DNA of 39,297 bases, from positions 1 through 39,297 of the forward strand of contig NZ_JAGMUK010000058.1 in assembly GCF_019049245.1 (NCBI RefSeq), in the 5' to 3' direction. The position numbers and the translations under genes were made by a program. Under the pieces are notes generated by a model that saw only the letters and a program-made list of their open reading frames with translations, was not told where the DNA came from and searched no databases. The DNA comes from Streptomyces sp. AC555_RSS877 (lineage in GTDB: Bacteria > Actinomycetota > Actinomycetes > Streptomycetales > Streptomycetaceae). Below are positions 7,939 through 16,036 of the stretch, piece by piece (within the stretch, counting starts at the first letter, position 1; every line of letters begins with the position of its first letter).

Positions 7939-9591
7939 ATGCAGGCGACACGAGTTCTCGCGGAGCATCGCCGTTTCCTGGACACGCTGGACCACCCCGA
8001 AGCGGTGCAGCGCGTTCTGCTCACGACCGTCCTCGAGCAGAACGCCGACACCGCCTTCGGCCGCGAGCACGGGCTCGCCGGGGTCCGGACGGTGGAGGAA
8101 CTGCGCAAGGCGGTGCCGATCCGCACCCACGAAGACCTGATGCCGTGGATCGAGCGGACGATGAACGGCGAGCGGAACGTGCTGACCGCCGACGACCCGC
8201 TGGTCTACTTCTCATCCAGCGGGAGCACGGGGCAGGAGAAGCACATCCCGGTCACGCGGACCTACATGCAGAGCACCTTCCTGCCCTTCTACCACGCCAG
8301 TTTCGCCCCCTTGGTGCAGACGCTGCCGGATGCCCTCGCGGCGCCCGAGCGGGTGCTGAACCTCTGGCAGGACCCGACCTCGCCCATCGCCCGGACCAGC
8401 ACCGGCCGGCCGCACATCGGAGCGAGCCAGTTCGACTACCGCAAGATCGGCGAAGACTCCGCCTCCGGCCCGGGCATCCACGCCCCCTGGAGCCGCATAC
8501 CCGAGGACCTGGCATCGGCCGGTCCCTGGGACCGCAGCTACTACAAGCTGCGGCTCGCCGCCGAGCAGGACATCCGGCTGCTGATCGGCATCAACCCCGC
8601 CATGGTCGCCGCCCTGCCCTACCAGTTGCGCCAGCTCTGGCCCCGGCTGGTCGAGGACGTGCGGGCCGGCACCCTCGACGGCCGGCCGCACACGGCGCCC
8701 CATCCGGAGCGCGCGGACCAGCTCGAGCAGTACGCCGCGGCCTTCGGCACGCTCCACCCGTACCACCTCTGGCCGCGCCTTTCCGCGATCTTCGTCTGGA
8801 ACAGCGCACTCGCCTCCCTCTACCTCCCCCGGGTGCGGGAGTTGTACGGGCCTGGCGTCCAGCTGTTCTCCGCACCGATCGCCTCCTGCGAAGGGCCGGC
8901 CGCCGTGCCGGTCGACCGTCACCCCAGCGGTGCCCCGCTGTACCTGCCGGGCTGTGTGTACGAGTTCGTGCCCGCCGACCAGCCCCTCACGGCCGACAGC
9001 CCGACGCTGCTCATCCCCGAGCTCGAAGAAGGCCGCGACTACCACCTGGTGTTCAGCCACGTGGGCGGCATGTACCGCTGCGCGGTGACGGACGTGGTCC
9101 GGGTCGTCGGCCAGGTCGGCCGCACCCCGCGTATCGAGTACGCCGGCCGCAACACCACCCGGTCCGCCGCGGGCGAGGAGCTGACCGAAGCCGCCGCGCT
9201 GCGCGCCCTGGGCGCCGCCTGCCACGACACCGGCGGGGAGATCCGCAACGCGACCTACCGCCTCGCCCCCGGGGGAGCGCACTACCAGCTCGCCGTCGCC
9301 TTCGTGGGCCCGCCGGTCGCCGCGCTGGCCGACGCCCTGGACGCGCGCCTGGCCGAGCAGTGCGACGGCTACCGGGTGGGCCGTGCGGGCGGGCGGATCG
9401 GACCGGTGGAGGTGATCGCCGTACCGGACGACGCCTTCCTGCGGGAGTGGGAGCACGTCGTACGCGCCGGGCAGCGCCCGCCCCGGGTCAAGGACCGGAT
9501 CTTCCAGCCCAGTACGGAGGCGTGGGCGCGGATCACCGCGGGTCCCGAAGTGTCCGCGGGGGAAGCCGTAGCGGGAGGCAGCACCGTATGA
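7939..9591 (+). CDS. GH3-family acyl-AMP-forming ligase (amide synthetase)
   Basis: 550 residues, close to plant GH3 size. GH3 enzymes adenylate a carboxylic acid and transfer the acyl group to an amino acid or amine. Hallmarks: the ATP loop SSSGSTGQEKHIP (about residue 92), the C-terminal hinge region YRCAVTDVVRVVG followed by RIEYAGRN (about 378-400), and the GH3-like spacing between them. A GGAGGAG ribosome site lies 8 bases before the ATG, which follows the previous stop directly. The downstream gene overlaps by 4 bases. GH3 proteins also occur in bacteria but are uncommon in NRPS clusters. Substrates cannot be read from the sequence; a 3-hydroxy acid made by the neighbouring reductase is one possibility (inference). 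Confidence 0.86.
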   Translation: MQATRVLAEHRRFLDTLDHPEAVQRVLLTTVLEQNADTAFGREHGLAGVRTVEELRKAVPIRTHEDLMPWIERTMNGERNVLTADDPLVYFSSSGSTGQEKHIPVTRTYMQSTFLPFYHASFAPLVQTLPDALAAPERVLNLWQDPTSPIARTSTGRPHIGASQFDYRKIGEDSASGPGIHAPWSRIPEDLASAGPWDRSYYKLRLAAEQDIRLLIGINPAMVAALPYQLRQLWPRLVEDVRAGTLDGRPHTAPHPERADQLEQYAAAFGTLHPYHLWPRLSAIFVWNSALASLYLPRVRELYGPGVQLFSAPIASCEGPAAVPVDRHPSGAPLYLPGCVYEFVPADQPLTADSPTLLIPELEEGRDYHLVFSHVGGMYRCAVTDVVRVVGQVGRTPRIEYAGRNTTRSAAGEELTEAAALRALGAACHDTGGEIRNATYRLAPGGAHYQLAVAFVGPPVAALADALDARLAEQCDGYRVGRAGGRIGPVEVIAVPDDAFLREWEHVVRAGQRPPRVKDRIFQPSTEAWARITAGPEVSAGEAVAGGSTV

Positions 9592-11933
9592 ACGAGGCGA
9601 TACCCGGCCGGGGGCAGTACTCCGAGGACGCCCGCCGGCAGCGGCTCGGCTGGCTGCGCGGCCGGAGCGGCAGAGCGCTGGCGTCGCTGGAGGCGACCGG
9701 CCTGGACGCGCAGAAGCTGGTCGGAAACGTGGAGAACTTCGTCGGCTCCATCGAGGTGCCGGTCGGCCTGGCCGGTCCGCTGCTCTTCGCCGGCGACGCG
9801 GCGCGCGGGGACATCGTGGCGCCGCTGGCCACGACCGAGGGGGCACTCGTCGCCTCGGCGTCCCGGGGCGCCCGCGCCCTCACACGGTCCGGTGGGGTGG
9901 CGACCGCGGTGCTGTCGCAGCGGATGAACCGGGTGCCCGCGTTCGAGTTCGCCGACATCGCCACCGCCCGGCGGTTCACCGGCTGGCTGCAGCAGCGGCG
10001 CGGCCAGCTGGACGAGCAGGTCCGCCTGGTGTCGCGGCACACCCGCCTGGTGGACGTCGACCCGTACCAGATAGGCCGCCATCTGCACATCAGGTTTGTC
10101 TTCGAGACGGCCGACGCCGCCGGCCAGAACATGACCACCGCGGCGACCTGGCAGATATGCCGCTGGCTGACCGACACCCTGGCCGAGGAGGAGAGCCTGC
10201 GGCCCGTCGGCATGATCCTGGAGGGCAATCTCAGCGGCGACAAGAAGGTGACGGCCGGCTCCATGCTGTTCGGCCGCGGCAGCCGGGTGACCGCCGAATG
10301 CCGGATGAGCCGCGAGGTCTTGGCGGCGGTCCTGAAGACCACCCCCGAGGCCATGATCAAGGGCTACACCGCGACGGTCATGGGCGCCCAGCACGCCGGC
10401 ATGACGGGATACGGCATCAATGCGGCCAACGTGGTGGCGGCGCTCTTCCTGGCGACGGGGCAGGACGTGGCGTGCGTCCACGAGTCGGGGGTGTCGCTCT
10501 TCTCGCTGGAGAGGGACGGCGACGGCATGATCGCCACTCTGCTGCTGCCCAATCTGGCCGTCGGCACCGTCGGCGGCGGCACGGCGCTGCCGCACCAGCG
10601 CGACCTGCTCGAGATGCTCGGCTGCGCGGGTGCTGGCGGCGTCCGCCGGTTCGCCGAGATCGTGGCCGGGTTCGCCCTGGCGCTCGACGTCTCAACGCTG
10701 GCGGCGGTGGTCAGCGGGCAGTTCGCCGAAGCGCACCAGCGGCTCGGCCGGGCCCGGCTGGTCAACTGGCTGCAGACTCCCGACGACCTCAACACGGCGC
10801 TGCTGCAGCCGGTGCTCGCACAGGGGCTCGACGACCCCGGGGTACATGTCACCCGGGTGGAGCGCCGTCCGCAGCTGCACGGCGACGGAATCGCCAGCGA
10901 GCTCGGTGCGCTGGGCGAGAACCGCAAGCTCACCGGCATCCATCCGCTGCGGGTGAGCTGGACCGACGGCGACGGCTCCGCCCATACGGCCGACCTCGTG
11001 GCGAAGGTCAAGTCGCGGGGCGAGGAGATCATCGCCGGCATCGCCCGGTTGGTCTCGTTGTGCGGTGCGGAGGTGGCCGACGCCTGGCAACGCTGGGGCG
11101 GCTACACCGAGTTCACCGACTCCCATCGGCGCGAGCTGTCTGTGTACCGCCGTACGGACGGCCCGCTGCGGGAGCTGCTGCCCCGGTGTTTCGGCCTCCT
11201 GGAGGACGACGAGCGCGAGGCCTATGTCGTCCTCATGGAGCGGCTGTGCCACGACGGGCAGCCATGGACCGGGGACCGGGTCGGACAGGCCCTGCGCGCG
11301 ATCGCCTCGGTCCACGGACACTGGCTCGGCCGTGAGGAGGAGCTGCTGGCCGAGGGCTGGCTGCACCAGGTCCCGGAGCCCGCGCTGCTGGCCAAGGCGG
11401 GTGAGCTGTGGGCGGCCCTGGTGCGGCACGCGGCGGTGGATCAGCCGGAGCTGCTCGACGCCTGCGGCCTCGACACGGTGCTCGGCATCGTCGAGGACGC
11501 CGGCAGTTGGACGCAGGAGCTGTACGGCCTGCCCCGAACACTGGTCCACAACGACTTCAACCCGCGTAACCTCGCGGTGCAGGACGGCCGCGTGGTGGCG
11601 TACGACTGGGAGCTCGCGGTGGTCGGCCTGCCGCAACGCGATGTCGTGGAACTGCTCGCGTTCACCCTCGGCGAGGACGCGACGGCGGCTGAGGTGGAGG
11701 GGCTCCTCCAGCTCCATGAGGCGGCGGTGGCCGCCGTGTCGCCGCGGGCCGCGGAGCTGGTCGCCGGCTGCGACTGGCGGCGCGGCTACCAGCTGGCGCT
11801 GCGGGAATTCCTGATGACGCGGCTGGCACTGTACGCCGCGGGGCACACCCAGCGGGAGTTCGACTTCCTCCCCGGGCTGGTCCGGACGGCATTCCGCCTC
11901 TGGCACCTCGAGCAGGCGCATGGAGGTGTCTGA
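9588..11933 (+). CDS. HMG-CoA reductase fused to an APH/choline-kinase-type kinase
   Basis: 781 residues. Residues 1-420 are class I-like HMG-CoA reductase: ENFVGSIEVPVGLAGP, then PLATTEGALVAS with catalytic Glu84, DAAGQNM for substrate binding, SGDKK with Lys219/220, GQD with Asp293, and AHQ with the His at 383. All four catalytic residues of the family are in place. Residues about 520-781 form a kinase of the aminoglycoside/choline phosphotransferase fold: HNDFNPRN (His654, Asp656, Asn661) and YDWE (Asp673). The two halves lie in one uninterrupted frame. Predicted chemistry is NADPH reduction of an acyl-CoA to a primary alcohol followed by phosphorylation; mevalonate to mevalonate phosphate is the simplest reading but is inference. 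No membrane domain. Coupled to both neighbours. Confidence 0.88.
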   Translation: MNEAIPGRGQYSEDARRQRLGWLRGRSGRALASLEATGLDAQKLVGNVENFVGSIEVPVGLAGPLLFAGDAARGDIVAPLATTEGALVASASRGARALTRSGGVATAVLSQRMNRVPAFEFADIATARRFTGWLQQRRGQLDEQVRLVSRHTRLVDVDPYQIGRHLHIRFVFETADAAGQNMTTAATWQICRWLTDTLAEEESLRPVGMILEGNLSGDKKVTAGSMLFGRGSRVTAECRMSREVLAAVLKTTPEAMIKGYTATVMGAQHAGMTGYGINAANVVAALFLATGQDVACVHESGVSLFSLERDGDGMIATLLLPNLAVGTVGGGTALPHQRDLLEMLGCAGAGGVRRFAEIVAGFALALDVSTLAAVVSGQFAEAHQRLGRARLVNWLQTPDDLNTALLQPVLAQGLDDPGVHVTRVERRPQLHGDGIASELGALGENRKLTGIHPLRVSWTDGDGSAHTADLVAKVKSRGEEIIAGIARLVSLCGAEVADAWQRWGGYTEFTDSHRRELSVYRRTDGPLRELLPRCFGLLEDDEREAYVVLMERLCHDGQPWTGDRVGQALRAIASVHGHWLGREEELLAEGWLHQVPEPALLAKAGELWAALVRHAAVDQPELLDACGLDTVLGIVEDAGSWTQELYGLPRTLVHNDFNPRNLAVQDGRVVAYDWELAVVGLPQRDVVELLAFTLGEDATAAEVEGLLQLHEAAVAAVSPRAAELVAGCDWRRGYQLALREFLMTRLALYAAGHTQREFDFLPGLVRTAFRLWHLEQAHGGV

Positions 11934-11934
11934 G

Positions 11935-12756
11935 ATGCGGGTGGCCGTGGTCGGCATCGACGGCACCGGCAAGACCACGGTGCTGCGCAGGATGCGCGAG
12001 ACGGACGGCATCGCGGCGATCCATGCGATCCGGGCCCATGAGGACCCGGCCAGCCCGGTCGCCGAACTGTCCCGGATGCTGGCCGACGCGTCGGCCGCGG
12101 CCGACGCCCTGGGCGGGGTGCACCTGAAGCTCGCCGCGCTCGCCCTGCAACTGCACCTCTACGGCCCGGCGGAGCGCCAGGCGGCCGGACAGGGCCGGAC
12201 GGTGCTCGCCGACCGGCACCCTCTCATCGACCCGCTGGTCTATCTGCCGCTGTTCGGGCGCATCGAGACGGACGCCGAGCCAGGCGCCGACGTGCCGGCC
12301 TGGTGGCAGAAGCAGGACGCGGACGCCGCTCGGGCCGTACGGGCCTGGCTGCGCGAGTGCTCCGGTGGCGAGGACCCGTGGTCGGTGGGTGCGGACCTGC
12401 TTCAGCTGGGGACCAGGCCTCCGGAGGAGATGTTCGACGGCCTGGTCCGGCGGTACGGTGTCTCGGCACCCGACGCGGTCCTGCACCTCGACCTGCCCGT
12501 GGCCGAGGCGGTGTCACGCACCCGGGCGCGGGCCCGTTCCCGCGAGCTGCACGAGACCACGGAGTTCCTGGCGCGGGCCCGGCAGGGGTACGAGGCGGCG
12601 CTGGAGTGGCTGGGCTCCCACCGGCCGGAGATCGCGGTGCGTCGGATCGACTGCTCCGGCCGGTCCGTTCCGGAGGTCGCCGAGCAGGTCCGGCGGGTGC
12701 TCGGCGACCTGGGGAGTCAAGCAGTGTCGTCACATGATGCCCGGCATCACGGCTGA
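11935..12756 (+). CDS. P-loop kinase of the thymidylate-kinase-like superfamily
   Basis: 273 residues. Walker A GIDGTGKTT at residues 7-15, a DRHPLIDP motif (about 95) matching the DR(Y/H) of thymidylate and deoxynucleoside kinases, and an Arg-rich lid (RTRARARSRELHETTEF, about 205). I chose ATG 11935 because GGAGG sits 8 bases upstream; an ATG at 11920 is less well placed. It starts one base after the stop of the reductase-kinase fusion. It is longer and more divergent than housekeeping Tmk, so a small-molecule or phosphate-ester substrate in the same pathway is more likely than dTMP. The gene ends the operon; the C-terminus abuts transposase debris. Confidence 0.75.
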   Translation: MRVAVVGIDGTGKTTVLRRMRETDGIAAIHAIRAHEDPASPVAELSRMLADASAAADALGGVHLKLAALALQLHLYGPAERQAAGQGRTVLADRHPLIDPLVYLPLFGRIETDAEPGADVPAWWQKQDADAARAVRAWLRECSGGEDPWSVGADLLQLGTRPPEEMFDGLVRRYGVSAPDAVLHLDLPVAEAVSRTRARARSRELHETTEFLARARQGYEAALEWLGSHRPEIAVRRIDCSGRSVPEVAEQVRRVLGDLGSQAVSSHDARHHG

Positions 12757-12890
12757 GTGGTTCGTCGTCATGAACTGACCGATGGGGACTGGGAGTTCAC
12801 CCGTCCGTTGTCGCCCCGGCCGTCTCGGGGACGCAGGCGGCTGGATGACTGGAGTGTCCCGAACGGGATCGTGTGGACAGGGACGGCACC
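12757..12890 (+). mobile_element. IS5-family transposase relic, N-terminal fragment
   Basis: Starting at GTG 12757, the translation begins VVRRHELTDGDWEF and continues with RRLDDWSVPNGIVW, which matches the N-terminal pattern of IS5-type transposases (RRHEL-D-W, then DDR-V-NGI-W). The similarity stops after about 43 residues. No intact transposase, terminal inverted repeats or target duplication could be made out. Confidence 0.65.
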
Positions 12891-12929
12891 CCCCTCCGGC
12901 TGGTCTCGGTGGGCGCGACGATCGTGCGC

Positions 12930-13130
12930 GCCCCCCAGCTCCATGACGGTGGTGAACTGGGTGCGGGGGTTGGTGTTGCCGCCGGTGACGACCAGGGTCA
13001 GCGGGCGGCCGAGGGGCTCGCATGCCAGGTGAGTCCTGCTGGTCAGGCCGCCCCGGGACCGGCCGAAGGCCCGCCGCCCCTTTTCGGGCGCGACCGCGTA
13101 TACGCGACCGCTGGGCCGGCGCCTGGGCCG
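12930..13130 (-). mobile_element. IS5-family transposase relic, internal fragment in opposite orientation
   Basis: On the minus strand the translation contains AFGRSRGGLTSRTHLAC, then GRPLTLVVTGGNTN and QFTTVM, the pattern of the region before the second catalytic Asp of IS5-type transposases (GRSRGGLT-K-HL). It has the opposite orientation to the fragment at 12757, so the debris is rearranged or comes from two elements. The remaining bases up to 13184 show nothing else I recognise. Confidence 0.65.
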
Positions 13131-13184
13131 TCGTGCGACGACGCATATAGCCCTCCAGGACAGCCTGCATCAGCAGGCGCACAC

Positions 13185-15839
13185 TCACCCTTCGGCCGCC
13201 TTGAGCGCCGCCACCACCTGGCGGATGGTGGGGTGGCGGTAGAACTGGCGGAGCCGGAGAGTGGGCATGCCCTCGGCGCGCATCGCGGCGGAACTCTTCA
13301 CCGCCACCGTCGAGTTGCCTCCGGCTTCGAAGAAGTCGTCGTCCAGTCCGATCGGGACACCCAGCAGCTCTTCCCACAGCTTCTGCAGCCATGCGGCCAT
13401 GGCGTCGTCGGCGGTCGGCGTGTCATCTCGGCCGGCCCCGGTGGTGATCACGGGGGCGGGCAGCCGCGCCACGTCGACCTTGCCGCTCGTGGTCAGGGGA
13501 AGGGCGTCCAGCTCCGTCACGGTCGACGGGATCATGTAGTCGGGCAGGACGGCGGCCGCGTACCGGCGCACGGCCTGCAGGTCGCCGCCGTCCAGCACCA
13601 CATAGGCGTCGAGGCGCAGGCCGGCCGCAGAGCCCACGACGACCGCGGCGGCCCGGACGTGTCCGCTCTCGAGCAGCACCGAGCGGATTTCGTCCAGCTC
13701 GATCCGGAACCCCCGGATCTTGACCTGGCTGTCGATGCGCCCCAGATGCTCCAGCGCCCCGTCCGGGCGCAGCCGCCCCAGGTCGCCGCTGCGGTACATG
13801 CGGCCCCCGTGGTACGGGTCGGGCAGGAACCGCTGTGCGGTCAGGTCCGGTTGGCCGACGTAACCCTGGGCGATGCCGGCCCCGCCGACATGGATCTCGC
13901 CGACCGCACCGGGAGGGAGCAGCCGCCCTGCGGAGTCCAGGACGTAGACGTGCCAGCCAGGCAGCGGCGCGCCCACCGAGCGGGTCGCGGCGAGCGCCAG
14001 GTCGCGGGTCACCGTCTGGGCGGTGACATGCACGGTGGTCTCGGTGATCCCGAACATGTTGACCACCTGGCACCGGTCGCCTGGGTAGGCGTCGAACCAC
14101 GGCAGCAGCATCCTTGCGTCGAGCGGCTCACCGCCGAGGATCAGCAGCCGCACCGGAAAGCCGCTGTAGTCGACGGACAGGAGGTTGGCGAGCGCCGAGG
14201 GCGTCTGGCTCAGGACGGTGACCCCGTGCGCGACCAGGAGCTCCCGCAGCTGCTCCGGGTCGCGGGAGGTGTGATGGGGCACGATCACCAGGCGGCCGCC
14301 GGTGAGCAGGCAGCCCCAGATCTCCCACACGGAGAAGTCGAAGGCGCTGGAGTGGAAGAACGTCCACACGTCCGCGGCCCCGAACTCCATGTCGGCGCGG
14401 GTGGCCTGGATGAGGCTCAGGACGTTGCCATGGGGAACGGCGACGCCCTTGGGCCGCCCGGTGGAACCGGACGTGTAGATCACGTATGCCGTGTCCTCGG
14501 TGCCGCCCTGGTCGCCGATGCTCTCCGGCACGTCGTCTCCGAGCAGCTGATCGGGCGTCATCGTCCGGTACGCCGACTGCTGCGGGGACGTTGCGGACCG
14601 GGTCACCAGCAGGCGGGCCGCCGCGTTGTCCATGGTGTACGCCACCCGCTCGACCGGGTACGCGGGGTCGACAGGGACATAGGCCGCGCCGGCCTTGAGC
14701 ACACCCAGAAGCACAGCGACCAACTCGGCGGACCGGTCCAGGCATACGCCGACCCGGTCGCCGGCCCGCACCCCGCGTACCTGCAGGTTGGCCGCGAACA
14801 CCCCCGCCAGCCGGTCCAGCTGCTCGTAGGTGAGGTCGACCTCGTCGTCGGACACTGCCAGGGCATCGGGTGCGGAGTCCGCCACCGCGGCGAAGGCCTC
14901 GTGCACGGTGGCCGCCGGGGAAGGCACCGGGCGCACCGAACTGCCCAGGCGCACGATCCGGTGCCGTTCGGCGTCGTCGAAGAGCTCGATGTCGGCGGCC
15001 GGGGGCTGTCCGGCCCCCGCCGACTCGGCGTACACGTGCGCGACATGCCGTACCAGCTGCTCGCCGATGGCAGGGCAGGCATGGCTCAGCAGATGGTCGC
15101 AGCGCATCCAGAGGCGGCGGTCCGCCCGGCGCTCGAGGGAGAAGGTCAGCGGGAAGGCCGGTGCGAGGGAGGGCAGGTATGCCTCGTCCGCATGCAGCGG
15201 TTCCGCGCCGCTGCCCGGCAGCGTGCCGGCCACCACCGGGGAATCCACCGGCGCTGTCTCGTCGGGGGTGCCGCTCACCCGCACGGCGACAGCTCCCTGG
15301 TCGGAGCCGACCGCGACCTTCTCGGTGTCGTCGGCGTGGTAACGCTGGAGCGTCACGGCCAGGGCCGTCCGCATCTGCTGCTCGTCGGCCGGGGCATCGG
15401 ACGGCACGGCCGCCCAGGCCGTGGCGAACCGGTCGCCGTCGCCCTCCCCCAGCCCCCAGCCGGGTGGGGCGCCGATCCGTACCGGCGGTATGTCCCAGGC
15501 GCTCTGCGCGAGGCGCTCGAACTCCCGGCGCACCGCGTTCCAGTCCCCGCTGACCGACTCTGCGGCCAGGCGGCGGAGTCCGGCCGCGTCCAGCAGTGCT
15601 CGTGGGGCAACGGCCACCAGGTCGGCCGGACCGTCCGGGTGGCAGAGCAGCAGCGCGTGCGCGTTCTCCGCGACCGCCGCCGCCTCCTCGCGCCACGCCT
15701 CCGCGGCGCCGGGCTCGGTCGACGCCTGCGGCACGTCCACCACACGGAATCCGGCGCCGGAGAACCGCCGCCTCACCGATTCCACCTGCGCCGGACTGCT
15801 CAGCCGGAGCCGGACCGCGTGACTCTGTGCCCTCGCCAT
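13185..15839 (-). CDS. Standalone NRPS adenylation-carrier protein, predicted Thr (or allo-Thr)
   Basis: 884 residues. An N-terminal region of about 280 residues looks like a degenerate condensation-type segment (for example CDHLLSH followed by a helix). Then a complete A domain: YTSGSTGRPKG near 453, FDFSVWE near 503, NMFGITETTVH near 595, YRSGDLGRL, and the A10 Lys in TSGKVDV near 785. A carrier domain with GGNSTVAV near 843 ends the protein. The pocket residues read D-F-W-S-I-G-M-V-H(-K), one change from the established Thr code D-F-W-N-I-G-M-V-H-K. Start ATG 15839 has GAGGAG upstream; the ATG at 15875 is less supported. Size and layout recall Ramo17 of ramoplanin and EndD of enduracidin, which supply Thr in trans to modules lacking an A domain. 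Confidence 0.92.
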   Translation of the reverse strand: MARAQSHAVRLRLSSPAQVESVRRRFSGAGFRVVDVPQASTEPGAAEAWREEAAAVAENAHALLLCHPDGPADLVAVAPRALLDAAGLRRLAAESVSGDWNAVRREFERLAQSAWDIPPVRIGAPPGWGLGEGDGDRFATAWAAVPSDAPADEQQMRTALAVTLQRYHADDTEKVAVGSDQGAVAVRVSGTPDETAPVDSPVVAGTLPGSGAEPLHADEAYLPSLAPAFPLTFSLERRADRRLWMRCDHLLSHACPAIGEQLVRHVAHVYAESAGAGQPPAADIELFDDAERHRIVRLGSSVRPVPSPAATVHEAFAAVADSAPDALAVSDDEVDLTYEQLDRLAGVFAANLQVRGVRAGDRVGVCLDRSAELVAVLLGVLKAGAAYVPVDPAYPVERVAYTMDNAAARLLVTRSATSPQQSAYRTMTPDQLLGDDVPESIGDQGGTEDTAYVIYTSGSTGRPKGVAVPHGNVLSLIQATRADMEFGAADVWTFFHSSAFDFSVWEIWGCLLTGGRLVIVPHHTSRDPEQLRELLVAHGVTVLSQTPSALANLLSVDYSGFPVRLLILGGEPLDARMLLPWFDAYPGDRCQVVNMFGITETTVHVTAQTVTRDLALAATRSVGAPLPGWHVYVLDSAGRLLPPGAVGEIHVGGAGIAQGYVGQPDLTAQRFLPDPYHGGRMYRSGDLGRLRPDGALEHLGRIDSQVKIRGFRIELDEIRSVLLESGHVRAAAVVVGSAAGLRLDAYVVLDGGDLQAVRRYAAAVLPDYMIPSTVTELDALPLTTSGKVDVARLPAPVITTGAGRDDTPTADDAMAAWLQKLWEELLGVPIGLDDDFFEAGGNSTVAVKSSAAMRAEGMPTLRLRQFYRHPTIRQVVAALKAAEG

Positions 15840-16020
15840 ATGTGCGCTCCTCAACGTCGCCGAACCATCGAGCATGCTACGAGGCCGTGATCACCGCGAA
15901 AGGCAGTTTCAGCGGCGACTGCAACGCACATAGCGCCCCTCCCCCGACAGCCGCCCGGGTGTACGCGGAACTGCCTCAGAATCACCTCCCGCACTGCCGG
16001 TGACGGCGCCGAGGGCGCCC

Positions 16021-16036
16021 TAATCTCGGTGCGATG
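16021..16036 (+). promoter_or_regulatory. Possible -10 element of a leaderless transcript
   Basis: TAATCT at 16021-16026 ends 7 bases before the ATG at 16034, the spacing typical of leaderless actinomycete mRNAs (TANNNT followed by the start codon). No good Shine-Dalgarno sequence precedes this ATG. I see no clear -35. Confidence 0.4.

Noticed and set aside
10734..10736. Loss of the catalytic His in the HMG-CoA reductase
   Set aside because: A first alignment placed Arg at this position, but realigning the preceding Gly-Gln to the family Gly-His/Gln puts His383 (AHQ) in the catalytic place.
7524..11933. A 1469-residue fusion of GH3 and reductase
   Set aside because: The first part is out of frame with the GH3 motifs. 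GH3 is read in its own frame at 7939-9591 and the reductase starts at ATG 9588.
12873..15890. A 1005-residue plus-strand frame
   Set aside because: It lies opposite the A-PCP gene, whose motifs are unambiguous on the minus strand.
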